This document shows positions 53,472-61,012 of a stretch of 64,000 nt of DNA, piece by piece. This stretch comes from CAISCU01 sp051861545 (GTDB lineage Bacteria > Bacteroidota > Bacteroidia > UKL13-3), in contig JBIMKP010000014.1 in assembly GCA_051861545.1 (NCBI GenBank), forward strand, positions 1 through 64,000. The letters run 5' to 3'. Made by a program: the position numbers and the translations under genes. Numbering within the stretch: the first letter of the stretch is position 1; each line of letters starts with the position of its first letter. The notes under the pieces are model-generated. The model searched no databases and had not been told where the DNA came from. It saw only the letters and a list, made by a program, of their open reading frames with translations.

Positions 53472-54421
53472 GAAAGTGAAACTATTTTATAGTTATCTAT
53501 ATTATTTAAAAACCAATTGTATGTATCCTGAATTCCATCAAACAAATTTATTTGATGTTTCCAACCTAATTGATGCATTTTAGAAATGTCCATTAATTTA
53601 CGGGGTGTTCCATCAGGTTTACCTGAATCCCAAATTATATTTCCAGTATGTCCAACGACCTTTTGGATGGTTAAAGCCAATTCGCAAATTTTAAGATCTA
53701 CACCTGTACCTACATTGTATAGGTTTTCAGGTAATTTATTTTCAATGGCAAAGAAAACTGCTTTTGCCAAATCATCAACATGTAAAAATTCTCTCATGGG
53801 ATTACCAGACCCCCAAAGCGTTACATCGGTTTGATTATTCTGTTTTGCTTCATGAAATTTACGAATCATAGCTGGCAGAACATGAGAAGTATTCAAATCA
53901 AAATTATCAAAAGGACCATACAAATTAGTTGGCATCATACTTACGAAATCCTTTCCAAACTGTTTTCTGATAGCCTCGCAAGTTTTTACTCCTGATATTT
54001 TTGCAATTGCATACCATTCATTAGTTGGTTCTAAGGGTCCAGTAAGCAGGTATTCCTCCTTTAAAGGCTGGGCTGCCAATCTGGGATAAATGCAAGAACT
54101 ACCAAGAAAAATAAATTTTTCTACTTGTAATTCATGTGCCGCTTTTATCAAATTATTCTGGATGAGCATATTATCCATTAAAAATTGATAAGGGAAATTA
54201 TTGTTGGCAAGAATTCCACCAACACGCGCCGCAGCATCAATAATTATGGAAGGCTTTTCTTCTGTTATGAAATCATAAACATCATTTTGATTTCTTAAAT
54301 CAAGTTCTTTACTTGTTCTAGTAAGGATGTTAAAAAAGCCATTTTGCTGTAAGTTTCTAAGTATAGCAGAACCTACCATTCCTCTATGTCCTGCAATAAA
54401 TATTTTAGAATCTTTATTCAT
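53468..54421 (-). CDS. fcl: GDP-L-fucose synthase
   Basis: 317-residue SDR epimerase/reductase. It has IAGHRGMVGSAI (9-20), AAARVGGILANN, LGSSCIYP with the catalytic Ser/Cys, and YAIAKISG with Tyr/Lys; the C-terminus has DLAKAVFFA and NVGTGVDL-like segments. It turns the Gmd product into GDP-L-fucose. The gene order legB-gmd-fcl is reversed relative to transcription, so fcl is read before gmd. Length is the family norm. Confidence 0.96.
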   Translation of the reverse strand: MNKDSKIFIAGHRGMVGSAILRNLQQNGFFNILTRTSKELDLRNQNDVYDFITEEKPSIIIDAAARVGGILANNNFPYQFLMDNMLIQNNLIKAAHELQVEKFIFLGSSCIYPRLAAQPLKEEYLLTGPLEPTNEWYAIAKISGVKTCEAIRKQFGKDFVSMMPTNLYGPFDNFDLNTSHVLPAMIRKFHEAKQNNQTDVTLWGSGNPMREFLHVDDLAKAVFFAIENKLPENLYNVGTGVDLKICELALTIQKVVGHTGNIIWDSGKPDGTPRKLMDISKMHQLGWKHQINLFDGIQDTYNWFLNNIDNYKIVSLS

Positions 54422-54441
54422 TCAATTAATTCCTAATAAAA

Positions 54442-55446
54442 TTATTTCATCTGGGTTTTATACCAATCAAACACAATATCCAATCCCTTTTGAAATCGGA
54501 ACTGAGGTTCATAATTTAACAAGTTTGAAATTTTATCAATACTGGCTTTTGAGTGCCTTACATCTCCTGCTCTTTCAGGTCCATAGTTCGGCTTTAAATT
54601 ATTTCCGCTCTTTTCATTTAGCATTTCAAACATTTCATTTAAGGTAACCTGGTCTCCACATGCCATATTCATCACTTCATGACTATGTAAATCTTCCAAT
54701 AGCAATGCTTTTATATTTGCTTGAACTGCATTCTCAACAAAGGTAAAATCACGACTAGTTAAACCATCTCCATTAATTGTAGCTTGTTTTCCTTCAATAA
54801 ATGCTTTGCAAAAAATAGGAATCACAGCAGCATAAGGATTATTTGGATTTTGTTTAGGTCCAAAAACATTAAAATACCTCAAACCAATGGTCTGTAATCC
54901 ATATACTCTTGAAAATACATCAGCATATAATTCATTTACCAATTTAGTAACAGCATATGGCGAAAGTGGTTTACCTTCATTTCCCTCAACCTTAGGTAAT
55001 TTGGGGCTATCACCATAAGTGGAAGATGATGCTGCATAAACCATTCTTTTAATGCCTGGGGTATCTTTTACAGCTGTTAAAATATTTAAGAACCCACTTA
55101 TATTCACTTCATTAGAAGTAATTGGGTCGGCTATAGACCTTGGAACTGAACCTAAAGCAGCTTGGTGAGTGACATAATCAATTCCCTCCAAGGCCTTTTT
55201 GCAAGTATCAAAATTTCTAATATCACCTAAAACAAACTCAAAATTAGGTAAGTCCATAAAGTCTTTGATGTTTTCGAAATAACCATTTGAAAGGTTATCT
55301 AAAACACGAACATGTCCGGCTCCATATTTTAGCAAATATTCAACAATATTTGAACCGATAAAACCAGCACCACCTGTTACCAAAAACCGATATTGAGATA
55401 AATCAACTGAGTGATAAGGAGTATTATATAATTTACTATTAAACAT
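54442..55446 (-). CDS. UDP-GlcNAc/GalNAc(A) 4-epimerase (WbpP/TviC-like)
   Basis: 334-residue extended SDR. An N-terminal extension of about 20 residues precedes the motif TGGAGFIGSNI (24-34); then QAALGSVPRSIADP, AASSSTYGDS and the Tyr/Lys site in LSPYAVTKLVNELY. WbpP and TviC interconvert UDP-GlcNAc(A) and UDP-GalNAc(A). The dehydrogenase at 55501 is its expected partner, with 54 bases between. UDP-galactose epimerase (GalE) is less likely given the SVPRS motif. Confidence 0.9.
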   Translation of the reverse strand: MFNSKLYNTPYHSVDLSQYRFLVTGGAGFIGSNIVEYLLKYGAGHVRVLDNLSNGYFENIKDFMDLPNFEFVLGDIRNFDTCKKALEGIDYVTHQAALGSVPRSIADPITSNEVNISGFLNILTAVKDTPGIKRMVYAASSSTYGDSPKLPKVEGNEGKPLSPYAVTKLVNELYADVFSRVYGLQTIGLRYFNVFGPKQNPNNPYAAVIPIFCKAFIEGKQATINGDGLTSRDFTFVENAVQANIKALLLEDLHSHEVMNMACGDQVTLNEMFEMLNEKSGNNLKPNYGPERAGDVRHSKASIDKISNLLNYEPQFRFQKGLDIVFDWYKTQMK

Positions 55447-55500
55447 AAGTAAAATTTCTGAATTAAAAACTATTTATAGGGAACCTAAATGTATTAAATC

Positions 55501-56787
55501 TTAAAGTCTAGCATCCGCTAAACCTTTTGGAAGCAAGCCTTTTACATCGAAAATAACACCATTTGAAATCACCAAAGATTTGATATCTAAATCTTTGAAT
55601 TCATTGTGAGAAACTGCAAGAATAGCTGATTCAAATTGTCCTTCTGGTAAAGAGTTCACAACTGAACAACCATATTCGTGAGTCACCTCGGCTGGATTAG
55701 CCCAAGGATCAAAAATAACAGGAGTGATATTATAAGTAATCAATTCATTTACAATATCAATTACTTTGGTATTTCTAACATCTGGACAGTTTTCTTTAAA
55801 AGTAAAACCTAATACCAAACATTTTGCATTTTTCACAGGTACTTCCTTTTTCACCATCAACTTCACTACTTCTTCCGCCACATATGCACCCATTCCATCG
55901 TTTAAACGACGACCAGCTAAAATGATTTCCGGATGGTAACCAACTTCTTGTGCTTTTTGAGCCAAATAGTATGGGTCAACACCAATACAATGTCCACCAA
56001 CTAAACCAGGTTTGAATTTTAAGAAATTCCATTTGGTTCCAGCAGCCTCTAAAACATCATTGGTATCAATACCAAGTTTATTGAAGATTTTAGACAATTC
56101 ATTGACAAAAGCAATATTGATATCACGTTGCGAATTTTCAATTACTTTAGCAGCTTCTGCCACTTTTATTGAACTCGCTTTGAAAGTTCCTGCAACAATA
56201 ACTGATTTGTATAATTGGTCTACTTTTTCAGCAATTTCAGGAGTTGAACCTGAAGTAACTTTTAAAATTTTAGTTACAGTATGTTCTTTATCTCCAGGAT
56301 TAATTCTTTCTGGTGAATAACCTGCAAAGAAATCTACATTGAATTTTAAACCAGATACTCTTTCTAAAACAGGAATACATTCATCTTCGGTAACACCCGG
56401 ATAAACAGTTGATTCGTAAACAACGATATCTCCTTTTTTTAGCACTTTACCTACGGTTTCACTTGCTTTATATAGTGGAGTCAAATCAGGACGATTGTGT
56501 TTATCAGTAGGAGTTGGAACTGTAACAATAAAATAATTACAATCTTTGATATCGTCTAAATTTGTTGAGCAAAGTAATCCGTTTGGTTTACTAGGATTCT
56601 TTTGGACAAGCACTGAATTTAAAGTATCTGAATCTACTTCTAAGGTAAAATCATTTCCTGCATTTAATTCCTCAACTCTTTTTTTGTTGATATCAAACCC
56701 AACAACATGGTATTTTGCAGCAAATGCAGCAGCCAAAGGCAAACCAACATAACCTAAACCAATGACTGCAATTTTTATATTTTCCAT
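55501..56787 (-). CDS. UDP-N-acetyl-hexosamine 6-dehydrogenase (TviB/WbpO-like)
   Basis: 428-residue nucleotide sugar dehydrogenase. The Rossmann motif AVIGLGYVGLP is at 7-17, the catalytic Cys267 in GGHCIGVDPYYL, and the middle domain has ESTVYPGVTED. Such enzymes oxidise UDP-GlcNAc or UDP-GalNAc to the uronic acid. With the WbpP/TviC-like gene next to it, UDP-GalNAcA is the likely product, as for Vi antigen and P. aeruginosa O6. It is 10 bases from the regulator gene at the head of the operon. Confidence 0.92.
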   Translation of the reverse strand: MENIKIAVIGLGYVGLPLAAAFAAKYHVVGFDINKKRVEELNAGNDFTLEVDSDTLNSVLVQKNPSKPNGLLCSTNLDDIKDCNYFIVTVPTPTDKHNRPDLTPLYKASETVGKVLKKGDIVVYESTVYPGVTEDECIPVLERVSGLKFNVDFFAGYSPERINPGDKEHTVTKILKVTSGSTPEIAEKVDQLYKSVIVAGTFKASSIKVAEAAKVIENSQRDINIAFVNELSKIFNKLGIDTNDVLEAAGTKWNFLKFKPGLVGGHCIGVDPYYLAQKAQEVGYHPEIILAGRRLNDGMGAYVAEEVVKLMVKKEVPVKNAKCLVLGFTFKENCPDVRNTKVIDIVNELITYNITPVIFDPWANPAEVTHEYGCSVVNSLPEGQFESAILAVSHNEFKDLDIKSLVISNGVIFDVKGLLPKGLADARL

Positions 56788-56797
56788 TTTAAAAATC

Positions 56798-57328
56798 TTA
56801 TTTTTTCCAAATTAATAGGTCTTGCTCAGATAGAACATTATTTTGCTTTTCATTAAACTCTTGAGGATTAAAAACCGAAAACCTGATTTTCTTTTTTATA
56901 TATTTTTCTCCCTTTAGCACCAATTCATGAAAATATTCTTGGTTTAAATCCCCAACCAAAATTAAATCAATTATTTCTGAACTAATCCCTTTAGCTAAGT
57001 CTCCTGTTAAATAAACCTCTTGTAAGTCACCAACATTATTAAGAACTCTCTTCACTAATTCATCTAATCCCGTAATTTTCATCAAAATGCTATTGATATC
57101 AGAAAATAAAGGATGCTCAGTATTCGACTGAAAATATTTTCTATTCCCCTTACTGAAACTCTTTAATAAACCTGCATCTTCCATTTTAATAAGCTCTTGA
57201 CGAATGGCATTGGTATTATCACCCAAATCAGATTCTAGATTACGTAAATAGTCTTGGTTATTGCTATTCAAAAAGAATTTCAACAACAATTTGATTCTGG
57301 TTTTTGATGTAATTAATGCGTCTAACAT
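56798..57328 (-). CDS. Winged-helix regulator with nucleotidyltransferase-like domain
   Basis: 176-residue protein. The first 70 residues form an ArsR-like winged helix (KTRIKLLLKFFLN, NAIRQELIKMEDAGLLKSF, GNRKYFQSNTEHPLF). The second half resembles the MNT-like nucleotidyltransferase fold that often follows this helix in Bacteroidetes (EVYLTGDLAKG-x3-EIIDLILVGDL), though the GSRARG-type active motif is not intact. It is the first gene of the long minus-strand run, so it probably regulates the operon. No clear promoter was found upstream. Confidence 0.75.
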   Translation of the reverse strand: MLDALITSKTRIKLLLKFFLNSNNQDYLRNLESDLGDNTNAIRQELIKMEDAGLLKSFSKGNRKYFQSNTEHPLFSDINSILMKITGLDELVKRVLNNVGDLQEVYLTGDLAKGISSEIIDLILVGDLNQEYFHELVLKGEKYIKKKIRFSVFNPQEFNEKQNNVLSEQDLLIWKK

Positions 57329-57966
57329 TTATGCTTCTAGCTGCTGGCCTCTGGCTGCTGGCGGAATTCTAGTCAAATGAAAATTAAAGTTAAAAAAGCT
57401 TTATTCTGTTTTTGTTGATTACTACTTACAGCTTCGCTTGGTGAGTCACAGAAACGCTATGACAAAGTATTAAAAGTACATCATAAAAAGAAATTGTGTA
57501 CTTTTTCTATACAATAATAATATTCCTACAAGTAACTGACAAATTATTTAATTATAAATAAGTAAATGACGGAAACTGATGAATAAGTGGCGAAACAAAA
57601 TCTGAAAAACAGAAAAGGATTTGGTAAGGTTGGCTGATATTAATTGATAAAAGAAGAATATAGTATATGGCAAGTTGCTAAAAAAATGATTAGCTATTGA
57701 CTCTTTTTTGCCAAAAAGACATGAAGAAAAAAACTACCTTTTCATAAAAAATCATAGGTATTGGATCCTGCCATCAAAACTTAATTTCGAAAATTATTCT
57801 TTAAAATCATTAGATACCCAGTTATTATTTCACACGTTCGCTACTTTGGACTTTTCATAAAAATCGTGCGAACTAATTTTGATATTTTAAAAAAATTAAT
57901 CGTCTATTCTTTAGTGATAAGCAATTAAGTAATCGATAACTTCATTTGCATTTAATTAACTACATA
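57329..57966. other. 638-base spacer upstream of the long operon
   Basis: No gene is visible on either strand. It must hold the promoter and leader of the polysaccharide operon on the minus strand, but the best candidate (TACTTTG, complement of 57461-57467) has a wrong internal spacing and no matching TTTG. A short inverted pair GTTCGC / GCGAAC lies near 57838-57876. A GC-rich repeat sits at its operon end. Confidence 0.5.
57339..57364 (-). repeat. GCCAG-rich repeat, copy 1
   Basis: The complement of 57339-57364 has the words CCGCCAG, GCCAGAGGCCAG and CCAGCAGCT. The same words occur in a different order on the plus strand at 60229-60259. The stretch is far richer in G and C than its surroundings and begins 11 bases upstream of the regulator start. 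Confidence 0.6.
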
Positions 57967-59667
57967 CTAAAAATCGTAATTTCTTAATCCGAATTGATAT
58001 CTGATTGCAAAACTAAAAAAGTTTGTATTTTGATTAAACCACTCCACGACTGAACTTGCATTTCTATAGGTAAACCTAGCATCAAAAAATAAATTATGCT
58101 TTGGCATCCAAGTAGTTACAAACTCTGCTAAGTAAGTATTAACTTTTACTCCTTGGCCAATTTTGTTTCCCAAAACAGTAGTATTATCCAAATAAGATTT
58201 TCTCATATTACTTCCCCAATTACTACCATTGGTATCTAATCCTTGAGAATAAACAATCAATTTAGCAAAAAATGAAAGTCTATTTACAGGTTGATACCTA
58301 ATAATCCCAACTAATTCTTTAAAATTTCCACCTAAAGAATGACCCATACTTTGGCGAAAATTGCTATAAGAATTTCGTGGCAGATAAGAAGTGTACATGT
58401 AAGGACGACTAATGTTTATTTCACCTTGTAAGTCGAGATTATTCAAACCAAAAGCATCTATATATTTTAATCCAGATTGTATAGCAAACTTATTGGTATA
58501 ACTACCATTTCCAGCCATTAAATCGGACAAAACTAATTCTGCAATTACAAATTGCCCATATAAAGAAATTTTCTTTTTGAGATTCCATTTTGCATTAAAA
58601 CCGATAATCGTTTTATCAACACTATTTAAACTATTTTCTATGCTTTTATAAAAGATTATAGGATTTAGGTAATTAAGTTCAAACCCTCGTGAAGCATGAC
58701 CAGAATCTCTTTGAAAAACTATTGTTTCGAATATTCCAAGATTAAAATTTTTGGTTAAATTTATACTTAAATGATGAGTTGCCAAATAATGCTTTGGCAT
58801 GGGTATCCTTTCACCCAGAATTGTAGAATAATTTGCATAGTCTCTTAACTCTGCCCAGATATTTGTATAATTTAATTTCCAAAAACGTGTGGTTAATTTT
58901 AGATTCAGGTATTCTGGTTGATTATCACCTAAAATAAATGTTCTATAACCATCTCCAATAAAATTGCGGGTGTGTCCAAATTGCAAATCCATAAATTTAT
59001 TTAGGTTGGCACTTATATATCCACTCGAGCTAAAATAACTTAGATTTCCATTACCAAGTTGTTTAAAATAATTTACATAAAAATAGGATGAATCATAAGC
59101 ATAACGATGCCTTATATAAGAATTTGGCACTAAAATTTCATCACTAATTTGCGAATAGAACCCAATATTTTTACCAATATTCCCTCTTAATTCAAGTCCT
59201 CTATTGTTGATTGAAGCAAATTCATTCTGGTTCTTTTCACTAGAAATTTGGTAATATAAAACCGGATTAAAAACAATTGAATAATCAGGATTTACGACTG
59301 AAAAAAAAGCTGCTTTTTCTTGATAAAAATTCTTCCCATATTTTTTTAAAGCTTGTGATTTTTTGTTTTTATACCACTCAAAATTATCAGTATTTAGATA
59401 ATCAATATTAAATTTATCTTGATTTGATAATTGCATTGTTGAATCATTTAGATTGTCTAAGTATTCTACAATTGATTTTCTTCTATATGATTTGTTTGAG
59501 CTATGAAAATAATCATTATTCAATTCCCCTGATTTTATCTCAAAACGATCAAGTAAATGCATACTCGACTGACCAAGTGGAATATAGGTATGTTGAGAAT
59601 AGGCATTAAAATGAAGAAGAGAAAAGAATACAAATAGGTATAAGAGACTTGCTTTTGACATGAACAA
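57967..59667 (-). CDS. Outer-membrane barrel protein, Wzi/RemB-like
   Basis: 566-residue protein with a signal peptide (about 1-24, cleaved near AYSQ) and, from about 130, alternating strands rich in aromatic residues, ending in FSFAIRYQFGLRNYDF with a terminal Phe, typical of outer-membrane barrels. The FGHTRNFIGDGYRTFILGDN region (about 233-252) and NLGIFETIVFQRDS recall the capsule assembly Wzi family and the gliding protein RemB of Flavobacterium. It may hold the polysaccharide on the cell surface, which fits its place beside the operon. Family assignment rests on pattern only. Confidence 0.7.
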   Translation of the reverse strand: MFMSKASLLYLFVFFSLLHFNAYSQHTYIPLGQSSMHLLDRFEIKSGELNNDYFHSSNKSYRRKSIVEYLDNLNDSTMQLSNQDKFNIDYLNTDNFEWYKNKKSQALKKYGKNFYQEKAAFFSVVNPDYSIVFNPVLYYQISSEKNQNEFASINNRGLELRGNIGKNIGFYSQISDEILVPNSYIRHRYAYDSSYFYVNYFKQLGNGNLSYFSSSGYISANLNKFMDLQFGHTRNFIGDGYRTFILGDNQPEYLNLKLTTRFWKLNYTNIWAELRDYANYSTILGERIPMPKHYLATHHLSINLTKNFNLGIFETIVFQRDSGHASRGFELNYLNPIIFYKSIENSLNSVDKTIIGFNAKWNLKKKISLYGQFVIAELVLSDLMAGNGSYTNKFAIQSGLKYIDAFGLNNLDLQGEINISRPYMYTSYLPRNSYSNFRQSMGHSLGGNFKELVGIIRYQPVNRLSFFAKLIVYSQGLDTNGSNWGSNMRKSYLDNTTVLGNKIGQGVKVNTYLAEFVTTWMPKHNLFFDARFTYRNASSVVEWFNQNTNFFSFAIRYQFGLRNYDF

Positions 59668-59760
59668 ATTTGCATTGATAATCTGTGAAATAAAAATTTA
59701 TTGTATTCAATCATTTTTTATTTATCAATCACCTTCGCCCATTCAAACTAACGAATTGCT

Positions 59761-59979
59761 CCCCTTCAGGGCTAAATAAGATTTTAGATATTGAATGAAA
59801 TCTAATTAATACGATTTTTTATGTAAGTAATAACTAAACCAATTATTTAAACTACATCAAATCACGTGAGATTAAGATATAAATTAATAGCAAATCAATC
59901 TTGATAATATACGACCCCTTCTGGGTCGAAAATATTGTGAGAAAAATTTTACTATAAACATTTGAACCCTTCAGGTTCA
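59761..59979. repeat. Three hairpins with CTTCA/CTTCT loops
   Basis: Copies are CGACCC-CTTCT-GGGTCG (59912-59928, perfect 6-bp stem), TGAACC-CTTCA-GGTTCA (59963-59979, perfect 6-bp stem) and CCC-CTTCA-GGG (59761-59771, 3 bp). The loop is kept while the stem bases change in pairs, a sign of selection on the fold or of a mobile palindrome family common in Bacteroidetes spacers. Confidence 0.7.
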
Positions 59980-60228
59980 TGAATAAAGTAGAGGAAAAAC
60001 TTTGGCTGTTGGCTTTTTGCTATTGGTTTTCGATATATTATGGAAAAGATACTTTTTCCCAAATAAAAAAATTAATAGTCACAAAATTTAGGCTTTTTCT
60101 ATCAGCCTATTAGCTTTGAATTAGCTACGAAAAATATTCACTTTATTATTTTAATTCATAGATTTAAATAACAGCAGTCGAATTAATCTTTCTTTTGAAA
60201 ACCAATTTTAATACTATAAGAATTGCAA

Positions 60229-60259
60229 GCCAGAGGCCAGCCGCCAGTTGCCAGCAGCT
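60229..60259 (+). repeat. GCCAG-rich repeat, copy 2
   Basis: Contains GCCAGAGGCCAG, CCGCCAG and CCAGCAGCT, the words also found in the complement of 57339-57364. It ends three bases before the stop codon of the sorting-domain gene. The two copies bracket the Wzi/RemB-like gene in opposite orientation. Confidence 0.6.
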
Positions 60260-60262
60260 ATT

Positions 60263-61012
60263 CTAATCTATTTGCAATTTTTTAAATGCCCATCTTCCAT
60301 CGGTGGTATAAATTTTCACCAAATACAATCCTTTACTTAAAGAATTAGTTTTAATTGTTGCAATCATATTTGATTTGTACTCAACAATAACATCACTTTC
60401 TTTACCATCTATTGAAAATAATTCAACTTTTGATAATTCTGTATTGGCATTTAATAATATTGTAGTTTGCTCAAATGCAGGATTTGGATACATATCAAAT
60501 GCTAAATCCCCAGATAATGCATTTAATCCAGTTGCACTTTCAACGGTTATACTATAAACTAAATTTGAATCTGAAATGGTTTGAGATATTGGAAATCCAC
60601 CAAAAACAGCTCTTGCAAAAACTTGGTAATAAACTGTTAATGGATAATTTCCGGCAGTTCCATTTGCGGCTGTACCTGTAATTGTGGCACAACCAGGTTT
60701 TCCTCCAGGTGCTGCGCATGTAGCATTATGACAGGCATAACTAAATCCGTTTGGCATTCCTTTTACTCCTGTGATTTTAATAGAATCAATATTTGCCAAA
60801 ATTTGCTGACCCAAATAAGTTACCAATGTATCTTTATTAATATAAAATTGAATAATCTGAGTATAAGGAACTGATTCTTTAGCATTACCTAAAACAGCAG
60901 GATAAATTCCACTGCTATTAATACTTGTATCAGGCGAACATTGTGCAGAAACTTCTTTGCTGAAAGTAATAGTAGAAATCAGTATTATTGAATAAACTAA
61001 AAGCTTTTTCAT
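60263..61012 (-). CDS. Secreted protein with type IX C-terminal sorting domain
   Basis: 249-residue protein with a signal peptide ending near EVSAQ (about 1-24) and a type IX (T9SS) type A sorting domain at the end: FDMYPNPAFEQTTI (about 176-189), then a GLYLVKIYTTDGRWAFKKLQ finish. The middle has four cysteines in CHNATCAAPGGKPGC and is not recognised. T9SS carries such proteins over the outer membrane and attaches them to the surface. Its ATG shares the CATG at 61010-61013 with the divergent TonB-receptor gene, so there is no spacer between the two starts. Confidence 0.88.
   Translation of the reverse strand: MKKLLVYSIILISTITFSKEVSAQCSPDTSINSSGIYPAVLGNAKESVPYTQIIQFYINKDTLVTYLGQQILANIDSIKITGVKGMPNGFSYACHNATCAAPGGKPGCATITGTAANGTAGNYPLTVYYQVFARAVFGGFPISQTISDSNLVYSITVESATGLNALSGDLAFDMYPNPAFEQTTILLNANTELSKVELFSIDGKESDVIVEYKSNMIATIKTNSLSKGLYLVKIYTTDGRWAFKKLQID

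Larger units (their letters stand above)
59668..60262. other. 595-base repeat-rich spacer
   Basis: No gene is visible on either strand. It contains three short hairpins of one family, several TTGGCT / GCTATTGG words (about 60003-60036) and the second GCCAG-rich repeat. The spacer follows the sorting-domain gene (minus strand) and precedes the Wzi/RemB-like gene, so it should include the promoter of the latter; none was recognised. Confidence 0.5.

Noticed and set aside
57461..57467. TACTTTG on the minus strand as promoter of the long operon
   Set aside because: One base short within the TAnnTTTG element, and no -33 TTTG partner at the right spacing.
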